Shown here: positions 13,477 through 25,118 of the stretch, piece after piece
How positions within the stretch are numbered: position 1 is the first letter of the stretch
Layout: every line of letters begins with the position of its first letter
Assembly (NCBI GenBank): GCA_025677825.1
Contig: JAIXMO010000010.1
Coordinates: 248,001 to 312,000, forward strand
Origin: Helicostylum pulchrum
Taxonomy: Eukaryota > Mucoromycota > Mucoromycetes > Mucorales > Mucoraceae
DNA length: 64,000 nucleotides
Direction of reading: 5' to 3'
Position numbers and translations under genes: made by a program
Notes under the pieces: generated by a model
The model's input: only the letters and a program-made list of their open reading frames with translations
Database searches by the model: none
What the model was told of the DNA's origin: nothing

Positions 13477-14958
13477 ATGGGAGTCAACGCGTCAAAGAGT
13501 TCTGGAAAATCCTCGAAAAAAACAACCCGTATTCCACAACAAAAGATTGAAGATTTAGTTGATTTAGGAGCTGTATTTCCTAATGGGCTTTATACGACAA
13601 CAACTGAACAAGATTACGATGCAAGAGCAGTAAAAAGGTTAATAATATCTCGAAAGATAGCACCGTTTTATAAAGGTATATAAAAAAAAAAGAAATGATA
13701 TATTCACAGGCATGCTAAATAGTTTTTATCTTTTAGGCCTTGAAGATGCACCGGAAACAGTAACAGCAACACCACCACAGACATTATCTCCACCCCTGCC
13801 AAAATCTTCTTCTTCAATGTCAACAATTTCGTTTGATTCACTACCAAAACAAAGTCAAAAAAGACCAACTATAGTTAGCAGACCTCGTAGTGCCTCTGCG
13901 TCTAGTCGAAAGGATCCTACTTATGATCCTCTTCTAGAAAGAAAAAAGATTTGTTTAGAAAAAATGAAACAAAGAGAAAAAATATTATATAATGATGCCG
14001 TGGAATGTCCCATTTGTTTCTTGGTAAGGATATATTGTAATTTTTGTGTTTGTTATCTTATTAATTCATTGTTTTTGTGTGTAGTATTATCCTGCAAATA
14101 TTAATTTTTCTCGATGTTGTGATCAACCAATTTGTACTGAATGCTTTGTTCAAATTCATCGCCCACTTGAAACTCCTTCTCTACCAGCCACTTGTCCGTT
14201 CTGCATGGAAGATAATTATGGTGTTATTTACGAAACTCCTTCTTGGAGTGAAAAATTCCAAGTAAGAACAAAAAAAAAAAAAAAAGTCATCTCTCATACT
14301 GACTTGCAATATTAAATTTTAGGCTCGTTTAAGAAGTGGATCACATAGTACCGTTTCTGGTACAAGACATACAACTTCGGGTGTAAGTGAATATGGTCCT
14401 AGACGTGAAAGTGTACCGCACAATAATCCTGACGTAGTACTAGTTGGTAAGTATATACATGTATAAAAGGGGGGATATATCGAATACTGATAGATTATTT
14501 ATTTATTTATTTTTTAAAAAAAAAAAGATCATGTTCGACCCAATTGGAAAAATTTAACACCACCAACATCTAATAATGCTAGAACGGTATCCAGAAGAAA
14601 TTCAGCTTCTGCAGGTACTAGCTCACGTAGCAATGGCAATTTATTAAGAGCAGCAGGTGGAGGAGTAAGCTCTTTATTGACAAGACCTGGTAGATCTGCT
14701 TCTTCTGCTGCGGCTACAGAATATAATCAGTATTTAACAAATATGAGAGATGGGAATATGGACCTGGAAGATTGGATGGTTATGGAGGCTATTAGATTAT
14801 CCCTTGCTGAGCAAGAAGAAAATGAAAGAAAAGACGCCTTAAATAAGTCTAAACAATTAGAAGCAGAAAGTAAATCAACTGAAGAACGAAACTCTGCTGA
14901 GCCAGTGTCTTCTGCACGAGCTGGCCCTTCTACATCAGATGGCCCTTCTTCCTCTTAA
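13477..14958 (+). CDS. SIP5: Sip5-like RING-related protein with predicted N-myristoylation and UIM
   Basis: Five exons (13477-13675, 13737-14023, 14085-14261, 14323-14446, 14528-14958) encode 405 residues. The start MGVNASKS fits an N-myristoylation signal (Gly2, Ser6). A zinc-binding RING-like module follows, CPICFL...[11 protein letters not shown]...CPFC (about residues 155-205), interrupted by an intron after CPICFL. The linker is Ser/Arg-rich. Near residue 345 is [18 protein letters not shown], a good match to a ubiquitin-interacting motif. In yeast, Sip5 binds the Snf1 kinase and the Reg1 phosphatase subunit, so a role in glucose signalling is possible. A membrane-tethered ubiquitin-related function is inferred from the motifs only. 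The C-terminus is a Ser/Pro-rich tail. Confidence 0.88.
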
Positions 14959-15070
14959 CCAAAAAAAAAATACCCCATAAACATATATATAACTATACAT
15001 ATTTACATAAATAAAAAAAAGGCATATCCAATATATGTGCGTAGTTATTCTCAGTGTGTGTGGACCATTT

Positions 15071-15236
15071 AATAACTCTGTAACAATTAAGGATGTCTCT
15101 TTGTAAGCAAAAGTCACTAAGATTTTCCAATCGTATTTTTTGTTTTCATATATTTATTCCATACGTTTTCTTTTTTTCCCTTCATTACAACCTTTTTACT
15201 TTCATTACAAATTTTTTTTTTTTACCCTTTTTTAAA
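15071..15236 (+). repeat. Dispersed repeat, copy B (matches 7365-7522 inverted)
   Basis: This segment aligns with the reverse complement of 7365-7522. The first ~70 bases could encode NNSVTIKDVS, as in copy A, but an extra T in the TCTCTTTGT run shifts the frame, so this copy is non-coding. It begins ~110 bases after the SIP5 stop codon, so the insertion may lie close to the SIP5 3' untranslated region. Confidence 0.8.
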
Positions 15237-15333
15237 GCGCGGTAAGTTTTTCACTTTGGACGTCCAAAACAGTCAATTAACTATAAATTTTAGGAATCTG
15301 TGAGACTTGTAAAAAGATGCAGTATTAGGTAAC

Positions 15334-15446
<113 letters not shown>

Positions 15447-15845
15447 CACACTTTCCTATATTCCACCTTTTATATTGCGTACGCTGTATAAAGCAAACTA
15501 TACTTCCGGGTATCATCAAGAGCTTTATAATTTAGATGCATTCGGATAATAAGCGGGTGTCGTTGGGAGTTAGCTTCATCTGTCTTGCTGTTATTCTATT
15601 ACTTTTTCAAAATAACAATATAAAGCAAGCGAAATTAATGGTCACTCGTTCAGGTCCTTCCCTACATACTCTATACGGAACCGTCACTTTACGACTCTCT
15701 CTTGGACGCAGAAGGCAGGGGATCCGCCTTGGGCTGATGCATATATGTAGAAAGTTCTTAAGTACTTGTGTTTTTGAACTTTTGGAAATATACTATGGGT
15801 GATACTTTTGAGTAGATATGTGGTTATCTCTTTTTTCCCCTACAC

Positions 15846-16128
15846 ACACTCCCACACACACTCCTTAATATTTTTTTGTAGGGTTTCACTACAGAGGAGT
15901 TTTTTCCCACAGTGGGCTATCTTACTGTGGGGAAAAACTGTATCCTGTAGTATGAGCTTGATAATGTAGTCTCGAAGTTGTCTTGCAAAAATGGGGTTGA
16001 CAAGGGGCTTGATTGTCCGGTTGTTTGCGTTGAAGTAGTGTGCTACAGCTGCTTTTACAATACACGGAAACGTGGATACCCATAGGGATCTGGGGGAGTC
16101 AGATAAAAACTGCCACCTTCCCGCGGTT
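15846..16128 (-). pseudogene. Coding-like relic of unknown, probably mobile-element, protein
   Basis: The minus strand is open from about 16128 to a TAG at 15846-15848, ~93 codons without an ATG start. Its composition is believable: GRWQFLSDSPRSLWVST, then VKAAVAHYFNANNRTIKPLV, then ARQLRDYIIKLILQD and a HCGKKLLC Cys pair. A TTAACAG just upstream could be a splice acceptor, so it may be the last exon of a broken gene. I do not recognise the family. No promoter, start or upstream exon could be found. Confidence 0.4.
15888..15951. repeat. Strong inverted repeat (hairpin), arms ~26-28 bases, loop ~10
   Basis: The left arm 15888-15913 (ACTACAG...CCCACAGT) and the right arm 15924-15951 (ACTGTGGG...CTGTAGT) are near-perfect reverse complements, with one short unpaired bulge near the middle. 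The loop is about 10 bases. The hairpin lies within the minus-strand coding-like relic. It could be a miniature inverted-repeat element, a terminator-like RNA structure or a recombination product. Confidence 0.85.
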
Positions 16129-19100
16129 GACTCTGTTAATCAAAGTAGTAATGCTTTGAGAACTAAGAGAAGTTTTAAATGTATTTTTTTTTTTTTTGTT
16201 TAATAAAATATAAAATTATCACAACATACACAAATGAACTACTTCATTTAAACACAAGCCTGTATTGAAAATATGAATTGCTACTGCGTATTGTTCGATT
16301 TTCGTCATGTATTGCTAATTATTATGATTACAAGTGTGCTCTCACTGTAAAAATTTCGTTTAGAAAATAAATAAACACCTACTATACTCTCTATCAGTTT
16401 GATTACTATCCCTCTGTTTTACATATGAGTAACATTGATTCGATAGTACACTTTTGACTATTAGACTCTTTCATAACAATCTCTTCATAGATTAAATAAA
16501 CGCGTCTAAAAATTAGTAGAAGACTTTTTTTTTTTTTTACAAAGTAAAACTAATACATTAATTGTCGAACATAACTACTTTAATGAAGTCGAAACATACA
16601 AGGAACTCTATCAAAATACCGAACAGAGGCCTTCGAAAAATATCAAAGACCTTACTACCGAAGTAAAGACTTTTATTGAGCGAAAATAATAATAGACTAC
16701 TACCAGCTTAAACAGCACATTATACTGGCTTTATCTCGAATGCTTTTTTCATAATACAATACTGCTGTCACAGTCAAAAGAGGTCTCTTTGAATAGCTTA
16801 TTACCGCGCTCTTTGATACTATTTCGTATTTACTTATTAATAAGCAATCAGTAAAAAAGCGGGAAAATGAGGTAAATAAGACTGAAAATTACTTTCATCA
16901 TAAAATCATTGCACGTAATTTTAGTATACTTTTAACCCCATTTCTTTTTTTGTTTTGTTTCTCTATATATTTATTTCAACTGTACTGTACATTTAGACGA
17001 ACATATATTACGGCAAATCCCTATTGTATTTACTTTCTCAAGTATAAATATTTTTAATGCCAAGTTTTTTGTTTATTGAAACAAAAAAAAACTCCAGTGG
17101 AACCAGGATTGCTGCGTTGGTCATTTTAAAAAGTAATTATATTCATGTATATGATGTATATCAAAGCGATATAAAAAAAAAAGAGTTGTGAGAAGCAACT
17201 AGGAAATAGCAGGCGAGATTATTATTGAGGATCCTAATATTAAGTACATTCGCATTAAGTAGTACCAGCGAGAACAACAAGTCGGTACCGAATGACGTAC
17301 GCGCTGTCCACTTTGTAAAAAAATATTGGTTGGGTCTCATGATATCACGGACACAGATGAAAGTTCCTTATCGATAGCCACTTTATAATGCGGAATTGTA
17401 CCATTGAAAGTAGAAGAAGCTAATAGAGTAATGCTAGATCTAAATCCTATTGTTTTGGGTTCTTGTGAAGCGTCACAGGTTGATGAATGACGAATGACGA
17501 AAATAAGACTTACATAATTTCGGACACATGTAGCAGTGTACGGTCTCGGCGATCTTTACGGATTTTGTAAACACTCCAAACGCTAAATCGTTAATCGCTA
17601 TAATAACAAAACGAAACTCTTTGCTTTAATAAACTATCTAAAACGAGGAAGAAACCATCCAATTGAATTGCCGACAGCCATCAGCCGCATACTTTTTTTT
17701 TTTTTTACCTTTTGCCCAAAAAGATAGAGAGAGAGTTTTGTTTAAAAAGCCCGTTCCATTTTATCGCAGCCAAGATAATTTATTTCCTTTAAAAAACTCT
17801 GATCCGGATTATCAGCTTCCCCCAAAATTTCTTTTTATTAAAAATAGAATCAAAAAAAGCAGTTTTTTTTTAAACTTTTTGTAGAACTACTAGAACTTTT
17901 GTTATTATTAGACAGTGGTTACATTTTAGCTTGGCATAACTACGCATTATACAAAAAGTCTGTTGAGAAAAAAGGGTTTAAAAATGTACTCTGAAAAAAA
18001 AAGGGGAGGATGTTGTAATCATAAAAATAATCTTCAAACATCTCTGGTTCTCAGTGTAACGACTTACACTTTCCCGGTAAATAGGTGATGGAAGGAATAG
18101 AAAATAGGAGTTACGGTGTTTCAACCTACTTTTTTTTTTGCACTTGTTCAATACAAACAAAAGAAAAAAAAAATATATCTTACAAATCCTCAGTGTCTCT
18201 AATTTAGCAACAACGACAATAAATGTGTGATATATGCATTTACCGGAAAGTTTAGAAGCCAAATTACTGACTTTGGTCATGCTGCCATAGTTGATTAAAA
18301 GAGTGGCAGAATATACGTAACAAATTGAAGTTTAAATGTTATTGACAAACTTTATTTCATGCAGGACCTTTTTTTTTAAGTATCTTTTTTTAATATTTAC
18401 ATCGAAAAAAGAAATACGTATTACATTGCGTATATTTTTTTTTTACGTATCTATTTCTTTTTTTTTTTGTTGAGTTTAGAAGAATATACGCATTCTGCTT
18501 TCTTCTTTCATTTATCAAGATATTTTGAATAACGTTTTGTACATGTTACACGACCACGTAGTCTAGAAGTTTGTACGTGTTTAAAAAAAAATGGCTTTGT
18601 TTTAAGTTAAAAAAAAAAAACTCTATATCTAAAGGACGAGGGGGGGGGGGGACCTTGTAGGAAAAATTACCAATGGAAACTATTGTTTATCGAAACCGGG
18701 GGGTAGCGCTTTAGGTACTCACCATTCAATATGTATAACTACCACGAAAAGAGTTTATTATAAGGGCCTCTTTTTTTTGTGGTAGCGACCAGGGGTGACA
18801 AGAATAAGCCCCAAAAAGAACAATGGAGCTACTAAAGGTTTCCCGGTTTTGAAAAAGATAAAGCCAATCATTTATGATTAGTGACAATATGCAGCCAATA
18901 ATCATCCAATCGTATCTACTATTATGAATCACGTTGAGTACTAGAATATTGGTCACTGGGACAAAATGGTTTTTTGTGAAGAGAGAAAGAATGAAGGTGT
19001 CTCATTTTGTATATAAAGAAATAGTTTTATTCGTTCAAGACGTTACAAAGTATTCTAAGAATTATTTTATTTTTTTAAAAAAAAGTACTTAAATATTGTA

Positions 19101-20656
19101 GATTTCCTCTATATACTTCCGTGCTTCCGTATAAGTCTTTTCAAGAAGGAACAATGTCAAGTGAATTGGTTCTTGGTACCCGATACTATCGCTAAAAATA
19201 CATTTTTTTTTTTCAAATCAGGTGTATATCTGTTTAAAACATGCATGCGGATAACATGGAAACTGTCAAGACAGCAGCCTTGATGAAAAAAATAAAATAA
19301 TTGAGATAGTAACGCTTTTTAATGCAAGTTGTACCGCCCTTTTTTTTTTGAAACTATATCCACAATTTTCGATCTTTTAGTATATTTTACTTGTAACGTA
19401 TTTTCATTTAGATTCAACTGATACGTTTTAGCTGAAGAGCTATTGTAGAGAGGGGGAGCTCATTTTAAAATCACAAGGAAATCTAGATTTCCTTTTTTTT
19501 TTTAAAAAAAAAAGTTATTTATGAAAACGATAGACGACAATACATTTTTTTTTGTATCATTGAATGACAACCATATGATCTGGAAGAAAAAAAAAACTGA
19601 TTGTGGTGGCTAACAACCGTTTAGTCTAAATTTAGAATGATGGGGCTTTTTTAGACTATTTTATGTGTATGATGCGATTTCATCATCGCGTTAAAAATAG
19701 CTATATCTGTTTTTCTTTCAGGGACAGGTACCTTTTACACCTGATATACACGTAAAAAAAATCAATAAGTACATTTCAATAAGAGTTATATTTATTCTCT
19801 TACACTGTACTAAGAAAAATAAAAAAAAAAAGTGGTTTGATCTCCGTAGTAGTACATCAAAATGTGGGAGGTAACTAGACCTAAACGTCCCACAATCTTT
19901 AAACTTATTTTCGTACAAAAACAAATTCAGAAAAGGAAATGTATCTACAAAGCCACCACAAAAAAAACACACCACCACAAAAAAAACTATAAATGACAAA
20001 AACAATAATCCAAAAAATAAAACAAGGTTAGTGTTACACATACAACACTGGTACAAAAATTACAAAAAGAGAGCTGAGACGTTTTTAGAACAAACAATAC
20101 AAATTTTTCTTTTGTGATAAAAACTATTCCAAAGACGTCATAGTGTATACACATGCACATATATTTCCAACCTGCTTTTCTGAAATGTATAATGCAAAAG
20201 TTTTATTACAATAAAAGGGAAAAAATCAAATTTAACACTACTGCTTTTTTTTTTGTTGTTGTTGTATGTATATCAAACGTTTTACTTTTTTTATTGCGCA
20301 CATAAAAAAAAAAGGACCTTATTATTATTACCTTTTTGTTTGCAACCAAACCTGGCTGATGTGTATTAAATAAATCTTTAAAAGGAAACTGTCTCTCTTT
20401 TTTGTTATTTTTTTTTTTTTCGAATTATATATATATCCCACTGTACAACAACAACAATAACAACAAAAGTCGATTAAATTAGAATTGAATAGAATATATA
20501 TTTTTATTATTTACAATGTAGTTATTTTTTAAGCGGTGAAAAAAAAAAAAGTTTTTTTTTTTGTATGAAAGGAAGGTAAAGTACAAGGGTTGTGAGTTTG
20601 TGTGAAAAGCAAAAAAGGTAGGAGAGAGAGAAATTATAAACAAGATATGATATGAA

Positions 20657-20659
<3 letters not shown>

Positions 20660-20689
<30 letters not shown>
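20660..20689. repeat. About 30-base T homopolymer at the stop of the zinc-finger gene
   Basis: An uninterrupted T-run (A-run on the coding strand) lies immediately downstream of, and touching, the stop codon of the minus-strand C2H2 gene. It would place a genomically encoded A-tract at the start of the 3' untranslated region. Homopolymers of this length are assembly-prone, so the exact count is uncertain. Confidence 0.85.
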
Positions 20690-20694
<5 letters not shown>

Positions 20695-21784
20695 GTACAC
20701 CAGTGCAACCATTTTCCATACGCAAGTGTCTATTTAATGCATCCATACGAGCAAATGATTTATGGCAATGATGACAAGCGTAAGGACGGATTCCCCAGTG
20801 TAACTTTTCATGTCTGTTACGATCGTGTTGTCTAGCAAATCGTCTTCCACAATGAGAGCAAGCATAGGGACGTTCAGAAGTATGTGTACGCATGTGACTT
20901 GTAAGGTTATATGGTCTAGTAAAAGATCGACCACATTCGTCATGCTGACAAACATAGAGCGCTCCTTCAACGGGTTCTTTAGAAGATGATGACATGACAG
21001 TAGTAGAAGAACCAGATGCAGCAGCAGCAGCAGTACAAGTAGTAGTAGTGGTTGTAGAAGCGGCAGCGGCAGCGGCAGCGGCAGCAGCAGCAGCTTTTTT
21101 ACTATTCTTGACACCTTTACCACGACCTCTGCGTGTAGTACCAGTAGCTTTAGTTACCTTATTAGTCTTTTTGTTTTTACGAACAACCACTTCAGGCACC
21201 GGAGACGAGGAAGAAGCCGAAGAGTCTTCGTTTGAGGATGTATGATCGGAAACGATTTCCGGAGTAGAAGATCTAGAGTTATAAGTCCAATACGACCAAC
21301 TTGTTTCTTTACATGGTTCTTCTTTTTCTTCTGGTAAATTTAAAGCGGCTTGATGTTCAGCGATAAATTGATCGACTAATTCGATTGCAGGCACCTTGTG
21401 GCCACCACCAGCAAAAAAATCGGGAGTCAGGATGGAAGCAAATGCGTCCATGGGGAGATCATAAGATTCAAACTGGCCAAGAGGTGGTACCATTACCATG
21501 CTATCAAGAAATTGTGAAGTGTTGTTGTTGTTGAAGAAGGCGGTTTGGTAGTTTAAGTCGGTATCAGGTGTAACCAACATCATTTCACTTGTTAACGGAG
21601 AATTAGAAGGACTTGGGTAATAGTTGGATTCCATCTTCATGGAACTGTCGGTGGAAGAAAAGTTTAATAAGGTGGATTCAAGCTGTTGCATTGACGTAAA
21701 GTAATTATAGTGCTCTGGCTCTTGATGATGAGGTGGTGAAGAAAACACAGTTGGTTGTTCTTGTTGATAAAAAGAAGTATTCAT
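20687..21784 (-). CDS. CRZ1: Crz1-like C2H2 zinc-finger transcription factor
   Basis: A single exon encodes 365 residues. The C-terminus carries three adjacent zinc fingers (about 280-302, 310-330, 338-361). The linking phrases FTRPYNL, FARQHDRNRHE and FARMDALNRHLR match the calcineurin-responsive factor Crz1. The third finger is C2HC rather than C2H2 (last ligand Cys361). PEVVVR (197-202) fits the calcineurin docking consensus PxIxIT and is followed by a basic stretch (203-230) that could be a nuclear localisation signal. The N-terminal half is Ser/Thr/Gln-rich, like an activation domain. Residues 231-243 are thirteen alanines, then a Thr run. It is the only gene in a ~10 kb desert. Regulation by Ca2+/calcineurin is inferred from motif and family, not shown. 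Confidence 0.85.
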
Positions 21785-24700
21785 TGTATGTGTGTGTGGA
21801 TTATGATATATGCAGAAAAATAAAATTTATAACAAAAAAGAGTAAAGAAAAGACTTTTTTTTTTAAAAAGAAGATGTGAGTTAAAAAAAAGAAGGAAGAA
21901 AAAAAAATTTGAATTTTGTTGTTAAAATTCAGTTCATTTTATATAAAACAAAAAAACAAAAAAAAATCAGCCAAGCGGCAGATATATTTTTAGGCTTTTG
22001 TTTGTGTGACACTTTTACTAACACCCGTTTCCGATAACAGTTGCACCAAAGAAATCTTTTTTTACATTGTATTCATATGACCGGATACGCGCATTTTCTC
22101 TTTTTACACAGACAAAAACAAGATAGTCTGGTTATTTTATTCGCAGATATAAATAATATTAAAACACCTGAACAACAACAAAACTTACTTCAAAACGCCT
22201 ATTATCAAAAGTAATGTTATGTATTTCTGCCGCATACGTGTGAGCAAATATTAGAATATAAGAAGAAGTTTGTAAAGTTTACATACTTACATGTGTGTGT
22301 GCTTTGGCTTTGCTATTTCAACACAAGGTTCAGTATTGTTATTATTAAAATAGTTTACAAGGTAATTTCCCCCACAACCCCTTTGTTTGCCACCTCCGTT
22401 TCCCTATCTGGGACGAACTCATCTTCGGTCATCCCATTCTAGCAATGACACCATGACTTTTATCTTGTTGATTGGCTACCACATACGATGCCTTATATCC
22501 TCTTGTTGCCGCAGTTGTGGACGTTGTCAAAAAAGAAAGCGCAAAAAAAAAAAGAAAAAAAAAAAGATAACTAACGTCTCATGTCACCTGTTATGATAAC
22601 AATCCTTTTCATCTGTACTGTTTCCTAAATTAGCCTCCGCTGTTTTCGGTGGATATAATAGGCATCGTGTGTAAAAAATAAAATAAAAAAAATAGTGATG
22701 GCGTTTCATACAACAATGAAATCAGATAAACATCTTGTAGTTTAATACAACACAACAAAATCTTGGTATATCTGTTTTCCCGGTAAAATAACGCGTTTTT
22801 TAGATGTATGATGTACTTGTCAAAAATTTAATTATCTTTTGCTAGTTCAAGTTTTTTTTTATTGACCAATAGGCTTTCTATCCAGTTCTTTAGAACAATA
22901 GACTCTTGATAATCATCATTCCTTTTTTCCCCAATTCTTTTGTAAGATGTATGACAAGGTATTCCTTTTTTTTAAATCGATTTCCTTTTTGCCCTTCAGG
23001 TTCTGCTTTATTTAAGTAATCTTTTCCAGTATACAACACCGAAAAAAAAGTATGTACAACTATTAAAATTTGTGCCATTTTACTTCTCTCTCACACATAT
23101 ACTTGCATATTTAAAACAACATTTCAAAAAAAAAAAAAAAAAAAAAAGAGACGTAACCTCAATTTTTATTGGTACTTGCTGAGATAAACGGCAAACAATA
23201 GAGCTTAGAAATTCTAAAGCCCACTCAACTTATTTTTTTTTTTCTATTGTATTATTCTTTTGTACATAAAAATGGGTTTGAGTTTTTTTTTTTCTGTCCT
23301 ACCTAACGTACTGCAACGTGGAGCCAAAAAAAAAAAAAAAAAAAAAAAAGTGTACGATCTATGACGAACAAAAAGAGGTATACAATCTAGATCAAGAACG
23401 ATAAATCAAAATAGTAACAAAAAATCAAACAAAATGTAGTAAAAATGCATTACATACAAAGTCTAAAGCCATAGGATTTACCGCTATTAAAAAAAAAAAA
23501 ATTACGTCAAAAACTTGACTACCTGTTTCTTCATGTGAAACCCTTATTTCATATAAATAAATAGCGTGCATCATATGTAATGAAGCGCCTCTTTTTTTGT
23601 TTCCTTTTGGGAGAGAAGAAAAAAAAATGGCTGAACTATTTTTTTTTTTTTATTATTATTTTTACCTGTAAATAATCAGCCTCATGTTAAAATAGTTCAT
23701 AAAAAGGCTCAATCAAGTAAAAAGCGAAGAGAAAACAAAAGCCTCAGTTTATAACTTTAAAATCGATAAAAAAAAAAAAAAAAAAGAGGCGCCTAAATTT
23801 CGTCTTTTGGTTACCATTAATGATAGTATTGTACCTCGATGAACTTTTTCTTCAAACGAAATCGTACTCAAAAAAAAAAAAAAATTTGTTGTGTACAATC
23901 GAATAGAAATGAAAGAGAAAACCGGGTAATATTTCTTTTCTTCTTTTTCATTTTGAAATATATAGCAGTTGTTGTTTGTACTAGTATACATGTTATATAT
24001 TTTAGCTTTGTTCCTGACTTTCAATGTTGTTTTTATTTTTTTTTCAGTTACCAAAAAAAAAAAAAAAAAACTTTGCAACTGAAAGGTAAAAAAAAAACAT
24101 ATAAAAAAACAAGTGTCCATGCGCTCAAATACAGAAAAGAGACATGCACTGACAAAAATCACGAATGCACATATACCGTTAGTAAAACAAAAGTTTTGTT
24201 TAGACGTGTGTACTATCTTTTTGTTTACTTCTTTCAGTTAGGGTCCCGCCAATTTCTTATTCTGTTTTAGGATACATAAATCTTCAGCCATTTTATTTTG
24301 TTTCAAAAACGTACACCTTTGACTTTTTAAACAGCTTGTAAAGTTTCACACAGTCCAAGATATATATATATCTTTTCTTGTATCATATGCGTTTTTTCAA
24401 TTATTTAGTAAACAAGGTGCATTATTGGTCCCAGTGTTACAGTACAAAACAGCCACAATTTTTTTTTTTTGTTCTTAAAAGTCTGTTGTGTACTGCTGTG
24501 CCAAGGTTTAAACGCAAACTTTGTTTAGGTCCGATTGAAAAAAAAATGTCAGGATCTGCATCTAATCATTATTTTTTATCGCCTGTTTAATTTAAACGTA
24601 TGGTTCATAACTTTTTCTTTTCTTCCTTTATAAACGTGTTTGTAATTAATCCAAGTATATCTAGCTCAAGTTTTTTAATCTGTTCCTAGATTTGGTTTCA

Positions 24701-25118
24701 TGTTCATTTATCAGAGGAAACGAGTTTTAGAAAAAAATAATATAATTACGGCTAAAATAATAATAATTCAAAAGCAGTTCTTTTTCCTGGTGCTGAGCTC
24801 TTTATTGTTCTTTCTGTCTAATCAATCGCAATGATGAGCTCACAAATTAGCATTAAAGCAGCGCAAAAAAAAAAAAAGTCTGGATCCCAAAAAACTATTC
24901 AGTTAGAAAACAAAAAAGCTGTCATTTTGGTACCCCATTTTTAGGTTTCGCCGCTAAATTAGATAAGCAACACTTTTGCATTAAATACGAGTAACCAATA
25001 ACCCCTGTTGTCAATTGCTCAATTACATAATGTTACAATCAACCTTTAATATTTCATATAAGAAAAAAGAAGAAAAAAAGAAAATCTACACGGATAGATA
25101 TATTATTGAATAAAAAAT
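21785..25118. other. 3.3 kb AT-rich gap, no supported gene
   Basis: This is the upstream region of the Crz1-like gene plus the downstream region of ATG4. Frames of 60-143 codons occur (for example 22890-23078 minus, 23839-24270 plus), but they are Phe/Lys-rich translations of homopolymers and have no family signature. Long A-runs lie near 23126-23147 and 23325-23349. Several shorter T-runs occur. Large upstream regions are common for fungal regulatory genes, so part of this may be promoter. Confidence 0.55.

Noticed and set aside
15536..15802. 88-codon plus-strand frame with a hydrophobic N-terminus
   Set aside because: It sits in relic-rich DNA, has no recognisable domain, and its signal-like segment alone is not enough to support a gene.
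20734..21245. Leu-rich and Ala/Val-rich frames overlapping the zinc-finger gene
   Set aside because: They are other-frame readings of the alanine/threonine repeat of the real gene.
22890..23078. Minus-strand 62-codon frame beginning MAQILIVVHTFF, faintly like a flavodoxin N-terminus
   Set aside because: The glycine-rich phosphate loop is absent and the frame ends without further conserved sequence.
23749..24270. Overlapping 137- and 143-codon frames on both strands
   Set aside because: Both consist mainly of Phe/Lys/Tyr from A/T homopolymers and show no family signature or splice context.
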